A DNA stretch of 64,000 nucleotides, from assembly GCA_965242735.1 (NCBI GenBank), contig OZ251497.1:558001-622000 (forward strand). Reading direction: 5' to 3'. The DNA is from G958295645 sp965242735. GTDB taxonomy: Bacteria > Gemmatimonadota > Gemmatimonadetes > Longimicrobiales > Gaopeijiaceae. Of the stretch, positions 16,569 to 23,698 are shown in pieces. The notes below the pieces were generated by a model. That model was given only the letters and a program-made list of their open reading frames with translations, was not told the DNA's origin and did not search any database. Every line of letters begins with the position of its first letter. The stretch's first letter is position 1. The translations under genes were made by a program, and so were the position numbers.

Positions 16569-17478
16569 AGGCCGTGGCAACCTTATCGAGGTTCCCGGCC
16601 TCCCGGCCTACGCTGCTTCTTCGTCCTCCTCGTTGGCGACCTCCTCGCAACACTTCCCCCACCAGCACGGGAAGAGGCAGAGGTAGTTGTCGTCCCCAAG
16701 GTGGAAGGCCTTCCGAGCTTCCGCCGGGGCCGCCGCGAGCGGGGCGTCCGCCGCCGCTTCGAACTGCGTGACGGACGCGGCGAACAGGCAACCCGAGGCC
16801 AGGATCACCGTCTTCACCAGTTTCACGATAAGACTCCTTTTGTAGTGTCAGAGAGAGTGACGGCCTCTCTTTGCCGGGATGGATCTGTCGCTTGCCATAT
16901 AGCGTGTCGCCAGATTCATCCAAACGATAGTATTCTTTCTGATGTTTCAGCAACAACGCTTCCTTGGTATGCACGGTACGCGTTGCTCCTTCCAGCCATT
17001 GTCTCATGCGATCGCTTGCCGTTCGCAGTTGTGATATCTTGGTGTCTGCATTGCTCAGATCCACGGCATCCACGATCACGCCCTGATGGACGAGGTAGAG
17101 AGCCGGAAGCCGGGATGGACCGAATTGTCGACCGTGTTGCTTCCTGCTGGCCGTGACGACAGTAGCGGAAATGCGATGACCTTTCAAAAAATCCTGGACG
17201 ATGCTTGTGTCCCTGGGATGCCCGACGGCAACTGCGACAACGGCCAGATCGTCGTCGAATTGGTGTGCCAGCACGCGAACCATCGACGCCGGCATGGTGA
17301 GTTCGCAATTCAAGCACGATTCCGTGCGAAACACCCAGATCAAGGTGGGTGAAATGGATTCGATTCCTATGGCTGGCAGGTCGTCTCCAGCACCAAGTGG
17401 TGTAGGCGAATGGTGCTGGCATGCTCCGGCGACCAACGGCATGGCAAGCAAGCAGATGCCTCGCCGCAACCTCTTCAC
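16567..17478 (-). CDS. Thioredoxin-fold (TlpA-like) lipoprotein, reads through into the peptide gene
   Basis: GTG 17478 overlaps the stop of the propeller gene upstream (GTGA). The product begins with a lipoprotein signal (LVAGAC, Cys 20). It then carries a thioredoxin-like segment with a CXXC motif in ESCLNCEL (Cys 55 and 58) and a later cis-Pro-like SRLPALYLV. The convincing protein ends around KQIHPGK/LYGKRQ. The frame nevertheless stays open for another 90 low-quality residues and stops only at 16567, beside the hairpin, thereby covering the whole cysteine-rich peptide gene in another frame. A lost or shifted stop codon is the likely reason. It is a candidate thiol oxidoreductase for the adjacent Cys-rich peptides. 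Confidence 0.65.
   Translation of the reverse strand: MKRLRRGICLLAMPLVAGACQHHSPTPLGAGDDLPAIGIESISPTLIWVFRTESCLNCELTMPASMVRVLAHQFDDDLAVVAVAVGHPRDTSIVQDFLKGHRISATVVTASRKQHGRQFGPSRLPALYLVHQGVIVDAVDLSNADTKISQLRTASDRMRQWLEGATRTVHTKEALLLKHQKEYYRLDESGDTLYGKRQIHPGKERPSLSLTLQKESYRETGEDGDPGLGLPVRRVRHAVRSGGGRPARGGPGGSSEGLPPWGRQLPLPLPVLVGEVLRGGRQRGGRRSSVGREAGNLDKVATA
16608..16826 (-). CDS. Short exported cysteine-rich peptide (72 aa)
   Basis: It starts at GTG 16826 after a strong AAAAGGAGTC ribosome site. Residues 1-26 form a signal peptide (MKLVKTVILASGCLFAASV), followed by an Ala/Glu-rich spacer and a compact C-terminal core with four cysteines (50, 54, 59, 60) in YLCLFPCWWGKCC, then an acidic tail. 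The peptide at 18613 has the same plan, the same ribosome site and GTG start, and the same Y-L-C...P-C...CC order. The type recalls the NVEALA small proteins that accompany 6-bladed propeller genes in Bacteroidota, but the similarity is of layout only. It lies beside a CXXC protein, so disulfide formation is plausible. Its function is unknown. Confidence 0.7.
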   Translation of the reverse strand: MKLVKTVILASGCLFAASVTQFEAAADAPLAAAPAEARKAFHLGDDNYLCLFPCWWGKCCEEVANEEDEEAA

Positions 17479-18506
17479 GACGCCCTCCAGCGCGCGACGA
17501 TCCAATGGTTGGGCTCCATGCGATCGGGATTCTGGAAGTAGAAGAGGTCGTCGGCGACGACGCGCAACATGGGCGTGTCCGCCAGGGCCGCCAAGGCCTT
17601 GCCGTCTCCGTCGAGGATCAGGAGATGCTGCCGGTCCACGTCGCGCGTTCGTCCGACTCGGATGCCCACCTCGACCACAAGGCAACCGTTCGTGAGGAAA
17701 TGGAGCTTGTCGACCTCCCAGCGCTCCGGGGCGTCTGGAGGCGGCTGTTTCGCCAACGGGATGGAAATGGCTCCTGCCCGCTTGCCGTCCATTCCCAAGA
17801 CAAAGACGCTGTCGGTGAACGCCGACACTACCCAGATCGCCTCGTCGCGGACGTTCGCATGGGCGTATTCTCCCCTTGAGGCCACCGCGCCAAGGTAATC
17901 GGGCCGCGGCGGCTTGAAGAAGCTGGCCTCGACCGTCTCCGTTTCAGCATTCCACACGTGCAGCAGGGAGCCGACGCTGTCGGGATGCAGGGCGGACATC
18001 CGAAAGCCAGTGATCAAATAGCGCCGTTTTCCCATGTCGATGGCATCGAATGGATGGACAGGCAAAGTCATCGTTGCCGGTTCGCCTTCGGAGTCCGACG
18101 GGAACACCGTCAAGCGATTCTCGGCCACGTCCGCCACCAGCAGGTTGCCGTCTGACGTTCGCCGCGCCGACACAGGGGCTATGAACTCTCCGGGCCCCTG
18201 GCCTGCGCGCCCCCGGAAGTCGAGCAACTTCCCGCTTGTCGCGTAAGCTCTCGCCTGATAGCCCTGGAAGTCCGCAACCAGAAAATCGCGGCCGTCGAAC
18301 CTGACGAACGGCATCGCCGTGACCACGTCGGCAACGGGATCTTCCTCGAGGACCACGGTGTCCACGACTTCGAACACTTCGGCAAAGGTTGCGAGCCGCC
18401 CAGCTTCCGCCGAGAACGGGAACACGCCCGGCGCGCTCCAAGCTGTGCCGTCGGCGCAGGCGGAGACGACAAGTGCGACCAAGGTCGTTCCAGCGGTCCA
18501 TTTCAT
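17475..18506 (-). CDS. 6-bladed beta-propeller lipoprotein
   Basis: The product is 343 residues from ATG 18506, which has an AAAGGAGAG ribosome site; the open frame runs further upstream without one. It carries a lipoprotein signal (MKWTAGTTLVALVVSAC, Cys 17), the shared opening ATFAEVFEVVDTVVLEEDP, a GxGPGEF blade (GRAGQGPGEFIAPVSARR) and a C-terminus nearly identical to the copy at 15396 (RVVADDLFYFQNPDRMEPNH). It follows the second peptide gene across a hairpin and is coupled to the CXXC lipoprotein by a GTGA overlap, so propeller, oxidoreductase and peptide appear to form one transcriptional unit. Confidence 0.8.
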   Translation of the reverse strand: MKWTAGTTLVALVVSACADGTAWSAPGVFPFSAEAGRLATFAEVFEVVDTVVLEEDPVADVVTAMPFVRFDGRDFLVADFQGYQARAYATSGKLLDFRGRAGQGPGEFIAPVSARRTSDGNLLVADVAENRLTVFPSDSEGEPATMTLPVHPFDAIDMGKRRYLITGFRMSALHPDSVGSLLHVWNAETETVEASFFKPPRPDYLGAVASRGEYAHANVRDEAIWVVSAFTDSVFVLGMDGKRAGAISIPLAKQPPPDAPERWEVDKLHFLTNGCLVVEVGIRVGRTRDVDRQHLLILDGDGKALAALADTPMLRVVADDLFYFQNPDRMEPNHWIVARWRAS

Positions 18507-18555
18507 GTTCGCTCTCCTTTCGATTGGAGTTCTGAGGCATCCATGTCGTCTCAGG

Positions 18556-18596
18556 GGAGCCGGCCCGGCAGTCGCTACGATCACCGGGCCGGCTCC
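18556..18596 (-). terminator. GC-rich hairpin after the second peptide gene
   Basis: The 13-base arms at 18556-18568 and 18584-18596 (GGAGCCGGCCCGG and its complement) pair perfectly around a 15-base loop. It lies between the stop of the peptide gene (18613) and the start of the propeller gene (18506), the same position as the unrelated-sequence hairpin at 16522. There is no T tract. Confidence 0.7.
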
Positions 18597-18612
18597 TGTG
18601 AAGCCTAGCTGG

Positions 18613-18825
18613 CTAGTTCTCCCTAATGATGCAACAGTTGTCGTCGGAGCGGGGACACGGGCGGCTGAAGCACAAGTAGCCGATGAGGATGTCGACTTTC
18701 TTGCGCAGCGGGGGGCTCGCCTCCGCCTGCGCGTCCGTCGGCACCTCGGCCGGGACGGCCGGAGCGGCCAGGATGCACGCGACGGTCAGAACTAGCGCCA
18801 GACCGAGGCTCTTCAGGGTTTTCAC
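18613..18825 (-). CDS. Short exported cysteine-rich peptide (70 aa)
   Basis: It starts at GTG 18825 with an AAAGGAGTC ribosome site matching that of the peptide at 16608. A clear signal peptide (about 1-26, ending APAVPAEV) is followed by a spacer and a C-terminal core with cysteines 52, 57, 64 and 65 in GYLCFSRPCPRSDDNCC. Relative to the other peptide the cysteine spacing is C-x4-C-x6-CC rather than C-x3-C-x4-CC. It is the first gene of the minus-strand cluster and faces the divergent sigma-factor gene. Function is unknown; a secreted disulfide-bonded or modified peptide is the best guess. Confidence 0.7.
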   Translation of the reverse strand: MKTLKSLGLALVLTVACILAAPAVPAEVPTDAQAEASPPLRKKVDILIGYLCFSRPCPRSDDNCCIIREN

Positions 18826-19127
18826 GATGTGACTCCTTTAGCATTTGGGGAGGGAATGCGACCCTCCGTCAATGGATGTCCGGCATCGCCTGCGAAAAGG
18901 CGGGCCGGGTGCCCGCTCTTCGTTGCGACGCCTTGAAGACGCAAGCGGTGGTTGCAAATGGGATGTCAAAACCGATCGCCACGTCCAGCCCAAGCCCTCC
19001 CGAGGGAGCGGGCAACCTTTTGGGATGCTCGTGCGTACAGCAAGGTAGCATGAACGACCGCCCGGACGAAAACGCGCAAAGGGGCATCGTCGCGACGCTC
19101 GGAGCGGGCAACCAAGAGGGGGACGAC
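18826..19127. other. Divergent intergenic region between peptide cluster and sigma factor
   Basis: This region separates the minus-strand peptide/propeller cluster from the plus-strand ECF gene and should hold both promoters. An ATG at 19050 is in frame with the sigma factor and could give a longer product. On the minus strand a TTGACG lies near 18880, but I see no well-spaced -10 partner. No RNA gene is recognised. Confidence 0.4.
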
Positions 19128-19685
19128 ATGAGAAAATCGTTGCCATTGGCAACCAAGGATGGCCGCGTGGAGCTGGAGCGGACCCGCTTCGACCGCCGTG
19201 TTCGGGCTTTGAAGGACACGCTGTGGAGGGTCGCGATGTCGTTGGCCGGGGAGGCCGACGTCGCCGACGAGGTCGTGCAGCTGACCCTGATCCGCATGTG
19301 GGAGCGGCGGGACAGCTACACAGGCACCGGATCGTATCGCGCTTGGGCCGTGGCGATCATGCGTAACATCTGGAAGGACGAGTGGCGGCGTGCGCGCCGG
19401 CAAGCACACGTGCCCTTGGAGGCGTGCCTCAACCTGCCGGACCCCAGGGCGGACGTGGAAGCCGAATGCCGGGCCAAGCACCGGTCGGACGTGCTGCGAG
19501 CGGCATTAAGCCGCTTGGGGGCGCGCGAGCGCGAGGCGTTGCTGGCCCATCATGTGGAGGGACTTCCGCTGTCGGAAGTGGCTCGGATGCAGGGGATGTC
19601 GAGGAAGACCGCGGACGAGCTGGTCCGCCGGGCGTGCCGCCGACTCAGGAGCATGGATGACGTGCTGAAGCTGACGCTGGACTGA
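19128..19685 (+). CDS. ECF-type RNA polymerase sigma factor
   Basis: The protein is 185 residues from ATG 19128, preceded by AGAGGGGG; an in-frame ATG at 19050 is an alternative. It has a sigma region 2 (LKDTLWRVAMSLAGEADVAD, then LTLIRMWERRDSYTG and RAWAVAIMRNIWKDEWRR) and a region 4 helix-turn-helix (AREREALLAHHVEGLPLSEV, then MSRKTADELVRRACRRLR). It belongs to the extracytoplasmic-function class that redirects RNA polymerase. There is no adjacent anti-sigma factor with a membrane segment, so how it is controlled is not evident. Its position, divergent from the peptide/propeller cluster, makes that cluster a plausible target. Confidence 0.85.
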   Translation: MRKSLPLATKDGRVELERTRFDRRVRALKDTLWRVAMSLAGEADVADEVVQLTLIRMWERRDSYTGTGSYRAWAVAIMRNIWKDEWRRARRQAHVPLEACLNLPDPRADVEAECRAKHRSDVLRAALSRLGAREREALLAHHVEGLPLSEVARMQGMSRKTADELVRRACRRLRSMDDVLKLTLD

Positions 19686-19692
19686 CCGAGCC

Positions 19693-20505
19693 GTGCCTGC
19701 CGTCCTCGCCATGGAGTGGAATCCACGGCTTCGCCGCCGCATTGAGGCGGGCGTGCGTGCGGGTGCAGCCTTGGAGTTGATCGACGGCGTTCGCTTTGCT
19801 GCTGGTTGGCAGGAGCTTGGGCCGCTCGCCGACCGCCGGGCTGGTTCGCCGGTATTCTTGGATCCCTTTGGCGTGGCCGGCAAGGGGCGAATGGACGATA
19901 TGGCGACGTTCCATCGCGCACATCCGGCGTCTCCGTTGATCTTCTACGCGCACGTCGACGCGAGTCGGCAGCGGTGCCTCGAGGGTGCGGGCGTGGCGTT
20001 CGCGGCTGCGTTGGTTGCCGGCGTGAACGACCGGTTGAACGCGATTGGCGCGGCGGCGATTCGTGCGACCGCCAAGCACGAGGCCGATGCCCTGACGACG
20101 ACCCTGCAACGCATCTCGCCGCCTTCGGCCCACGGCTTCCTCGCCCGTCTGGTTACCGCCACGCTCTGGCCCTGCCGGGTCGGTGACTTGGCGAAGTCCT
20201 TGGGGACGAGTGCCGTCGCTCTTCGTCGGCGATGCCGCGCTTGGGGGCTGCCGGCACCGCGGCGGCTCGTCGCACTCTCCCGGCTATTTCACGTGCAGCG
20301 ACTAGCGCGCTGGAGCGGAAGGCCGCAACGGACCGTCGCGCTCGCGTTGGGCTGGTCCGACTACGCCAACTACGTTCGCTCGATCCGCAACGAGCTGGGC
20401 TGCCGGGCGTCCGAGCTCGGTCGCTTGGGAGGGGCCACCCACGTCGCGACGCGGCTGCGCCAAGTTGTGCAGGCTGGACGACCGGAGACCTCGGGGCTAC
20501 GTTGA
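19693..20505 (+). CDS. AraC-type C-terminal HTH regulator
   Basis: This 270-residue protein starts 8 bases after the sigma factor gene (GTG 19693, or ATG 19711). The last 110 residues look like two AraC helix-turn-helix units: VGDLAKSLGTSAVALRRRC, then RTVALALGWSDYANYVRSIR. The N-terminal 150 residues have no domain I can name; they contain DPFGVAGKGRMDD and FYAHVDAS stretches that could form a receiver-like or sensory fold. Close spacing implies cotranscription with the sigma factor and joint control of a common target set. Confidence 0.65.
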   Translation: MPAVLAMEWNPRLRRRIEAGVRAGAALELIDGVRFAAGWQELGPLADRRAGSPVFLDPFGVAGKGRMDDMATFHRAHPASPLIFYAHVDASRQRCLEGAGVAFAAALVAGVNDRLNAIGAAAIRATAKHEADALTTTLQRISPPSAHGFLARLVTATLWPCRVGDLAKSLGTSAVALRRRCRAWGLPAPRRLVALSRLFHVQRLARWSGRPQRTVALALGWSDYANYVRSIRNELGCRASELGRLGGATHVATRLRQVVQAGRPETSGLR

Positions 20506-20546
20506 AGAGGGCCTGCCCGAGGACTCCGTTTCGAGAGGATTGGTGG

Positions 20547-20987
20547 ATGATGAACAAGACAAGACGCCTGCCCAGCCTTGCCGGACCCGCGGTCGGAGCG
20601 GTCTGCGCGCTGGCCGTGCTGGTCGCCGCGTGCGATTCGGCGACGCTGGTGTCCGACGAGACGCCCGTCGAACCGCAGGACGCGGCGGCGCCCGACGCCG
20701 TGGCGGCGATGCCCGTGACGAAGCTCGTGCGGGACCTGGAGAATCCGCCGATCGTCTACGTCGACGGGATTCGCGCGGACGCGGCGGCCCTCGAGGCCCT
20801 GGACATCCCCCACATCGAGCGCATCGAGGTCGTGAAGGGCGACGCGGCGAAGTCCATGTGGGGAGACGAAGCTGCGCACGGCGTGATCCAGATCTTCACT
20901 CGCGCAGGCGACGAGACGGCGGCGCCCCGCGTCTCGATCCGCAACGGTGCCCGGCCGAACGAAGCCGGAGAATCGCCCGCGAAGTAG
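20547..20987 (+). CDS. Small lipoprotein with a TonB-receptor plug-like domain
   Basis: The product is 146 residues from ATG 20547. It has a lipoprotein signal (CALAVLVAAC, Cys 30) and then a domain resembling the plug of SusC/TonB-dependent receptors: PPIVYVDGIRAD, IERIEVVKGDAAKSMWGDEA, HGVIQIFTR. No beta-barrel follows, so it is a plug-only protein. Plug-only lipoproteins could act as periplasmic signalling adaptors or protein-protein interaction modules. It follows the ECF and AraC genes in the same direction by about 40 bases, which suggests a regulated surface-sensing role, but that is inference. Confidence 0.7.
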   Translation: MMNKTRRLPSLAGPAVGAVCALAVLVAACDSATLVSDETPVEPQDAAAPDAVAAMPVTKLVRDLENPPIVYVDGIRADAAALEALDIPHIERIEVVKGDAAKSMWGDEAAHGVIQIFTRAGDETAAPRVSIRNGARPNEAGESPAK

Positions 20988-21025
20988 TCGTCGTCCCAAC
21001 GGCGGGTCTCGGGCCGGACTGATCG

Positions 21026-22405
21026 ATGGGCGGCCCCTCGGCGGCCGCGTTGCGCTTCGTGCGGGGCTGGTTCGAGGCCGCGTACCTGCACGAGGAATGG
21101 GGACGGCGGACCGGGGAACCGGGACCCCGCCTGGCCGATGTCCGGGACGCCCTCGCCCCGGAGGGGATTCGACCGCCCCGCGCCGACGGCGTCTCGCGCG
21201 GCTCCGGCTCCGCGCCCTCCGGGACTCCGCCCGCCGGGGTCGCGCAGGAGACTTGGCCGCCCCGCGTTCGCGGCGTCCGGACGGAAACGACGACGATCGG
21301 CGAGGCGCCGCCGGTTCGCGTGCGCTGGTACCGCCCGGCGGAACGAGAGGGAGACGCGCCGTTGCCGGCTTGGCTGCTCCGCCGTCTCCGCCGTCTCCGC
21401 CGTGGACCCGTTCCTCGCCGAGAGGGAGACGCGCCCCTCCCGGCTTGGCTGCTCCTGCACGGCGTGGCCGTCCAGGGGCCGGATCATCCCGGCCTCGTGC
21501 GCTTCGCGTCGGCGCTGGCGTCGGCGGGGGCGGCCGTGGCGATCCCGGAGATTCCCGCGTGGAGTCGGCTGGAGCTCGACCCCGCGGCCGCGGACGACGC
21601 CGTGGACCAGGCGCTGGAAGTCCTCTGCGCCGATTCGGCCATGCTGCCGGGCGGCATCGTGCTCGCAGGCTTCTCGTTCGGCGCCCCGCAGGCGGTCCGG
21701 CTGGCGGCGCGCCGGTCGGGAGCGGACCGAATTCGAGCGGTCGTGGCGTTCGGCGGCTACTGCAGCCTGCCCGGCGCGCTGCGCTTCGGCCTCAGCGGGA
21801 CCTACGAATGGCGCGGACGGCTCCAGCGCGCCCGGCCGGACCCGTACGGCAGGTGGGTCGTGGCGGCCAACTACCTTCACCGCACGCCCGGATTCGAAGA
21901 CGCCGCCGAGGTCTCCGCCGCCCTGCGCGCGCTGGCCGCCGTCGCGGGCGCGCACGGCGTCCTGGCCTGGGAGCCGTACTACGATCGCCTGAAGTCCGAC
22001 CTGGCCGCCGGACTGCCGCCCGAGGCGCGCAAGCTGTTCCGTCGCTTCGCCCCGCCCGCCGGCCAGGACCCGGATGCCCGATGGGCCGCCGCGGCAGCCC
22101 CGCGCATCGCCCGGGCTGCCGAGTCGGTTCACCCGCTCCTGTCGTTGCCCGCCGACTTGGACGCGCGCCGGCTCCCCCGCGTCCACTTGATCCACGGCCG
22201 CGACGATCCGCTCGTCCCCTTCACCGAGAGCGTGGCCCTCGCCCGCCGCCTGCGCCGCCTCGGCGCCTCTCGCGTTCGCACCACCGTCACCGGCCTGTTC
22301 GGGCACGCTCGGGAGTCCGGCAGCCTGGCCGCGCGGCCCGTCGAAGCCCTGCGGTTCTTCTGGGCGCTGCGCGCTCTGATGCGAATGCAGCGACGGCCCC
22401 GCTGA
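21026..22405 (+). CDS. Alpha/beta hydrolase, dienelactone-hydrolase-like
   Basis: The protein is 459 residues from ATG 21026. A hydrolase fold is visible from about residue 140: LLLHGVAVQGPDHPG (oxyanion strand), the nucleophile elbow GFSFGAPQ (Ser in G-F-S-F-G), and a late LIHGRDDPLVPF with the acid Asp, followed by GLFGHARE with the probable catalytic His. A 75-base duplication at 21345-21455 inserts an extra EGDAPLPAWLL copy plus an RRLRRLRR stretch just before the fold, and the N-terminal 100 residues are variable. The C-terminal 125 residues are repeated at 25318, on the far side of the membrane-protein cassette. Substrate is unknown. Confidence 0.7.
   Translation: MGGPSAAALRFVRGWFEAAYLHEEWGRRTGEPGPRLADVRDALAPEGIRPPRADGVSRGSGSAPSGTPPAGVAQETWPPRVRGVRTETTTIGEAPPVRVRWYRPAEREGDAPLPAWLLRRLRRLRRGPVPRREGDAPLPAWLLLHGVAVQGPDHPGLVRFASALASAGAAVAIPEIPAWSRLELDPAAADDAVDQALEVLCADSAMLPGGIVLAGFSFGAPQAVRLAARRSGADRIRAVVAFGGYCSLPGALRFGLSGTYEWRGRLQRARPDPYGRWVVAANYLHRTPGFEDAAEVSAALRALAAVAGAHGVLAWEPYYDRLKSDLAAGLPPEARKLFRRFAPPAGQDPDARWAAAAAPRIARAAESVHPLLSLPADLDARRLPRVHLIHGRDDPLVPFTESVALARRLRRLGASRVRTTVTGLFGHARESGSLAARPVEALRFFWALRALMRMQRRPR
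21345..21455 (+). repeat. In-frame 75-base duplication inside the hydrolase gene
   Basis: Two copies of a 36-base block starting GAGAGGGAGACGCGCC (21345 and 21420) flank a CCGTCTCCG triplicate. Both copies keep the reading frame, adding 25 residues. It is one of several short intragenic duplications in this window. Confidence 0.8.
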
Positions 22406-22470
22406 GGCGCCGAACGGGGTCGCCGCGACCCGCCCCGCGCCCCATGTCGGCGGCGAATGCGCCCGCGCAC

Positions 22471-22556
22471 CCTACCGCACGATCCCCTCGTCCATGTATG
22501 TCCCGGCTGGCCCGCACCTCCACCGCGCGCGGCCAGTGGTTCGGCGGTCACGGGGC
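22471..22556 (-). pseudogene. Remnant of the 3' end of the GH2 beta-galactosidase gene
   Basis: Three short blocks match, in order, 25787-25817, about 26006-26041 and about 26234-26253 in the intact GH2 gene, with the intervening sequence deleted. It directly follows the complete hydrolase gene, as GH2 does after the partial hydrolase copy at 25318. This shows that a hydrolase-GH2 junction was duplicated and then eroded here. Confidence 0.75.
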
Positions 22557-22569
22557 TGCCACGGGCCAG

Positions 22570-23545
22570 CGGCGAAGCCGGCCGACCAACCGGGCGACCG
22601 CCCACCGCGCCATGCATGTGCAGTAGACGGCCTGCAAAGGCCAAGTCGCAATGGCAAACCGCATAACGGCTTGCGCCAAGAACGCCGTGCCCACCATATG
22701 ACCGTGTACCATCAGGCTTGCGACGGCGCCGACCATCAAGTTCGTGCTTCGTTCTTCCGGGGCTCGTCGAACTCGCTCCGCGACGCACAGCACGACGATC
22801 GCCACCGAAGCGCCAGCAGGGGCGCCGCGGAGGCGACGGCCACCCGCCATCTCCGTCCCTTGCAACGATCCCAAGCCAGCCAGAGCACCAAGGGCCACGC
22901 CGCCACGAAGAACAGCGCCGACGGACGCGCAGTGGCGGCCAAGCCCATCGAAGCGGAAAAAGCAACGGCCCGCCATGCACTCGGACGCGCCAGGAACAAG
23001 GCCAAGAGTCCCGTCGCGACGCACGCGAACGGCACGAACAGAGCTTCGGAGAGCACATAGGCATGGAACCTCGGCGCCGCGCTGGCCGCGAGAACCAGCG
23101 CAACCACCGCCACCGCCCATGAGTCGTCACGCCGCCAAGCCCTGTTTCCGGCGCCGGTCCGCCCGCCCCCCCCCCCCCCCGAAAATGTTGCGGGTCGCGT
23201 CCCGCCGCTCGCGCTCGCCCCGGTGCCTCCCCGGCTCGTTGCCCGGCCCACGGCCCATCCCAGGAAGACGACCGACGCGGCCATGACGACCAGCTGCACC
23301 TTCGGCACGGCCTCCACTGTCCCGAAGACGACGCGGACGGCCTCGACGAAGAAGGGATATCCGAGCGTCCGGTGCCGCAGGCTCGATGAAGAAAGAAAGA
23401 ACGACTTGCTGTCTCCGTGAAGCATGTCCGGACCCAAGGGCGACCAAACGTGCGGACCGATCGGGTCGGACCAGAACGCCACGACGTAGGCCAGGGCAAG
23501 CGCGACTGCGATCCACGACGAGGCGGCGGGCTTTGCGAGCGTCAT
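22570..23545 (-). pseudogene. Deleted copy (C) of the GT-C-like membrane protein
   Basis: It starts like the intact copies (MTLAKPAASSWIAV at 23545) and keeps the first 240 or so codons. It then jumps at about 22810 to the C-terminal part (VAIVVLCVAERVRRAPEERS) in another frame, so roughly 590 bases are missing. The homologous stop codon is also absent. A 15-C run lies at 23166-23180. The frame from the start ends at 22736 as a 269-residue truncated protein that lacks the large extracytoplasmic loop and C-terminal helices. Confidence 0.8.
23166..23180 (+). repeat. Poly-C tract (15 C) in membrane-protein copy C
   Basis: Fifteen consecutive C on the plus strand encode the Gly run SGGGGGG in the variable linker of the deleted copy C, at the position homologous to the tracts in copies B and D. 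Confidence 0.85.
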
Positions 23546-23698
23546 CGCTCAATAATCGGCCAAAGCCGCTCGGGAGACAACGAGAGCGGCGCGGCGATCG
23601 CCCGGCTTCCAGCAGTCGCCCGCCTTCCGGCAAGCCCGCGGCATCCGCAGTCGCAACGTCCGTAGTCGCGCGGCGTCCACCGGCACGCGAACCGGCGA

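Noticed and set aside
18876..19050. Longer N-terminus for the ECF sigma factor
   Set aside because: The upstream residues are not sigma-like, and the best ribosome site precedes ATG 19128.
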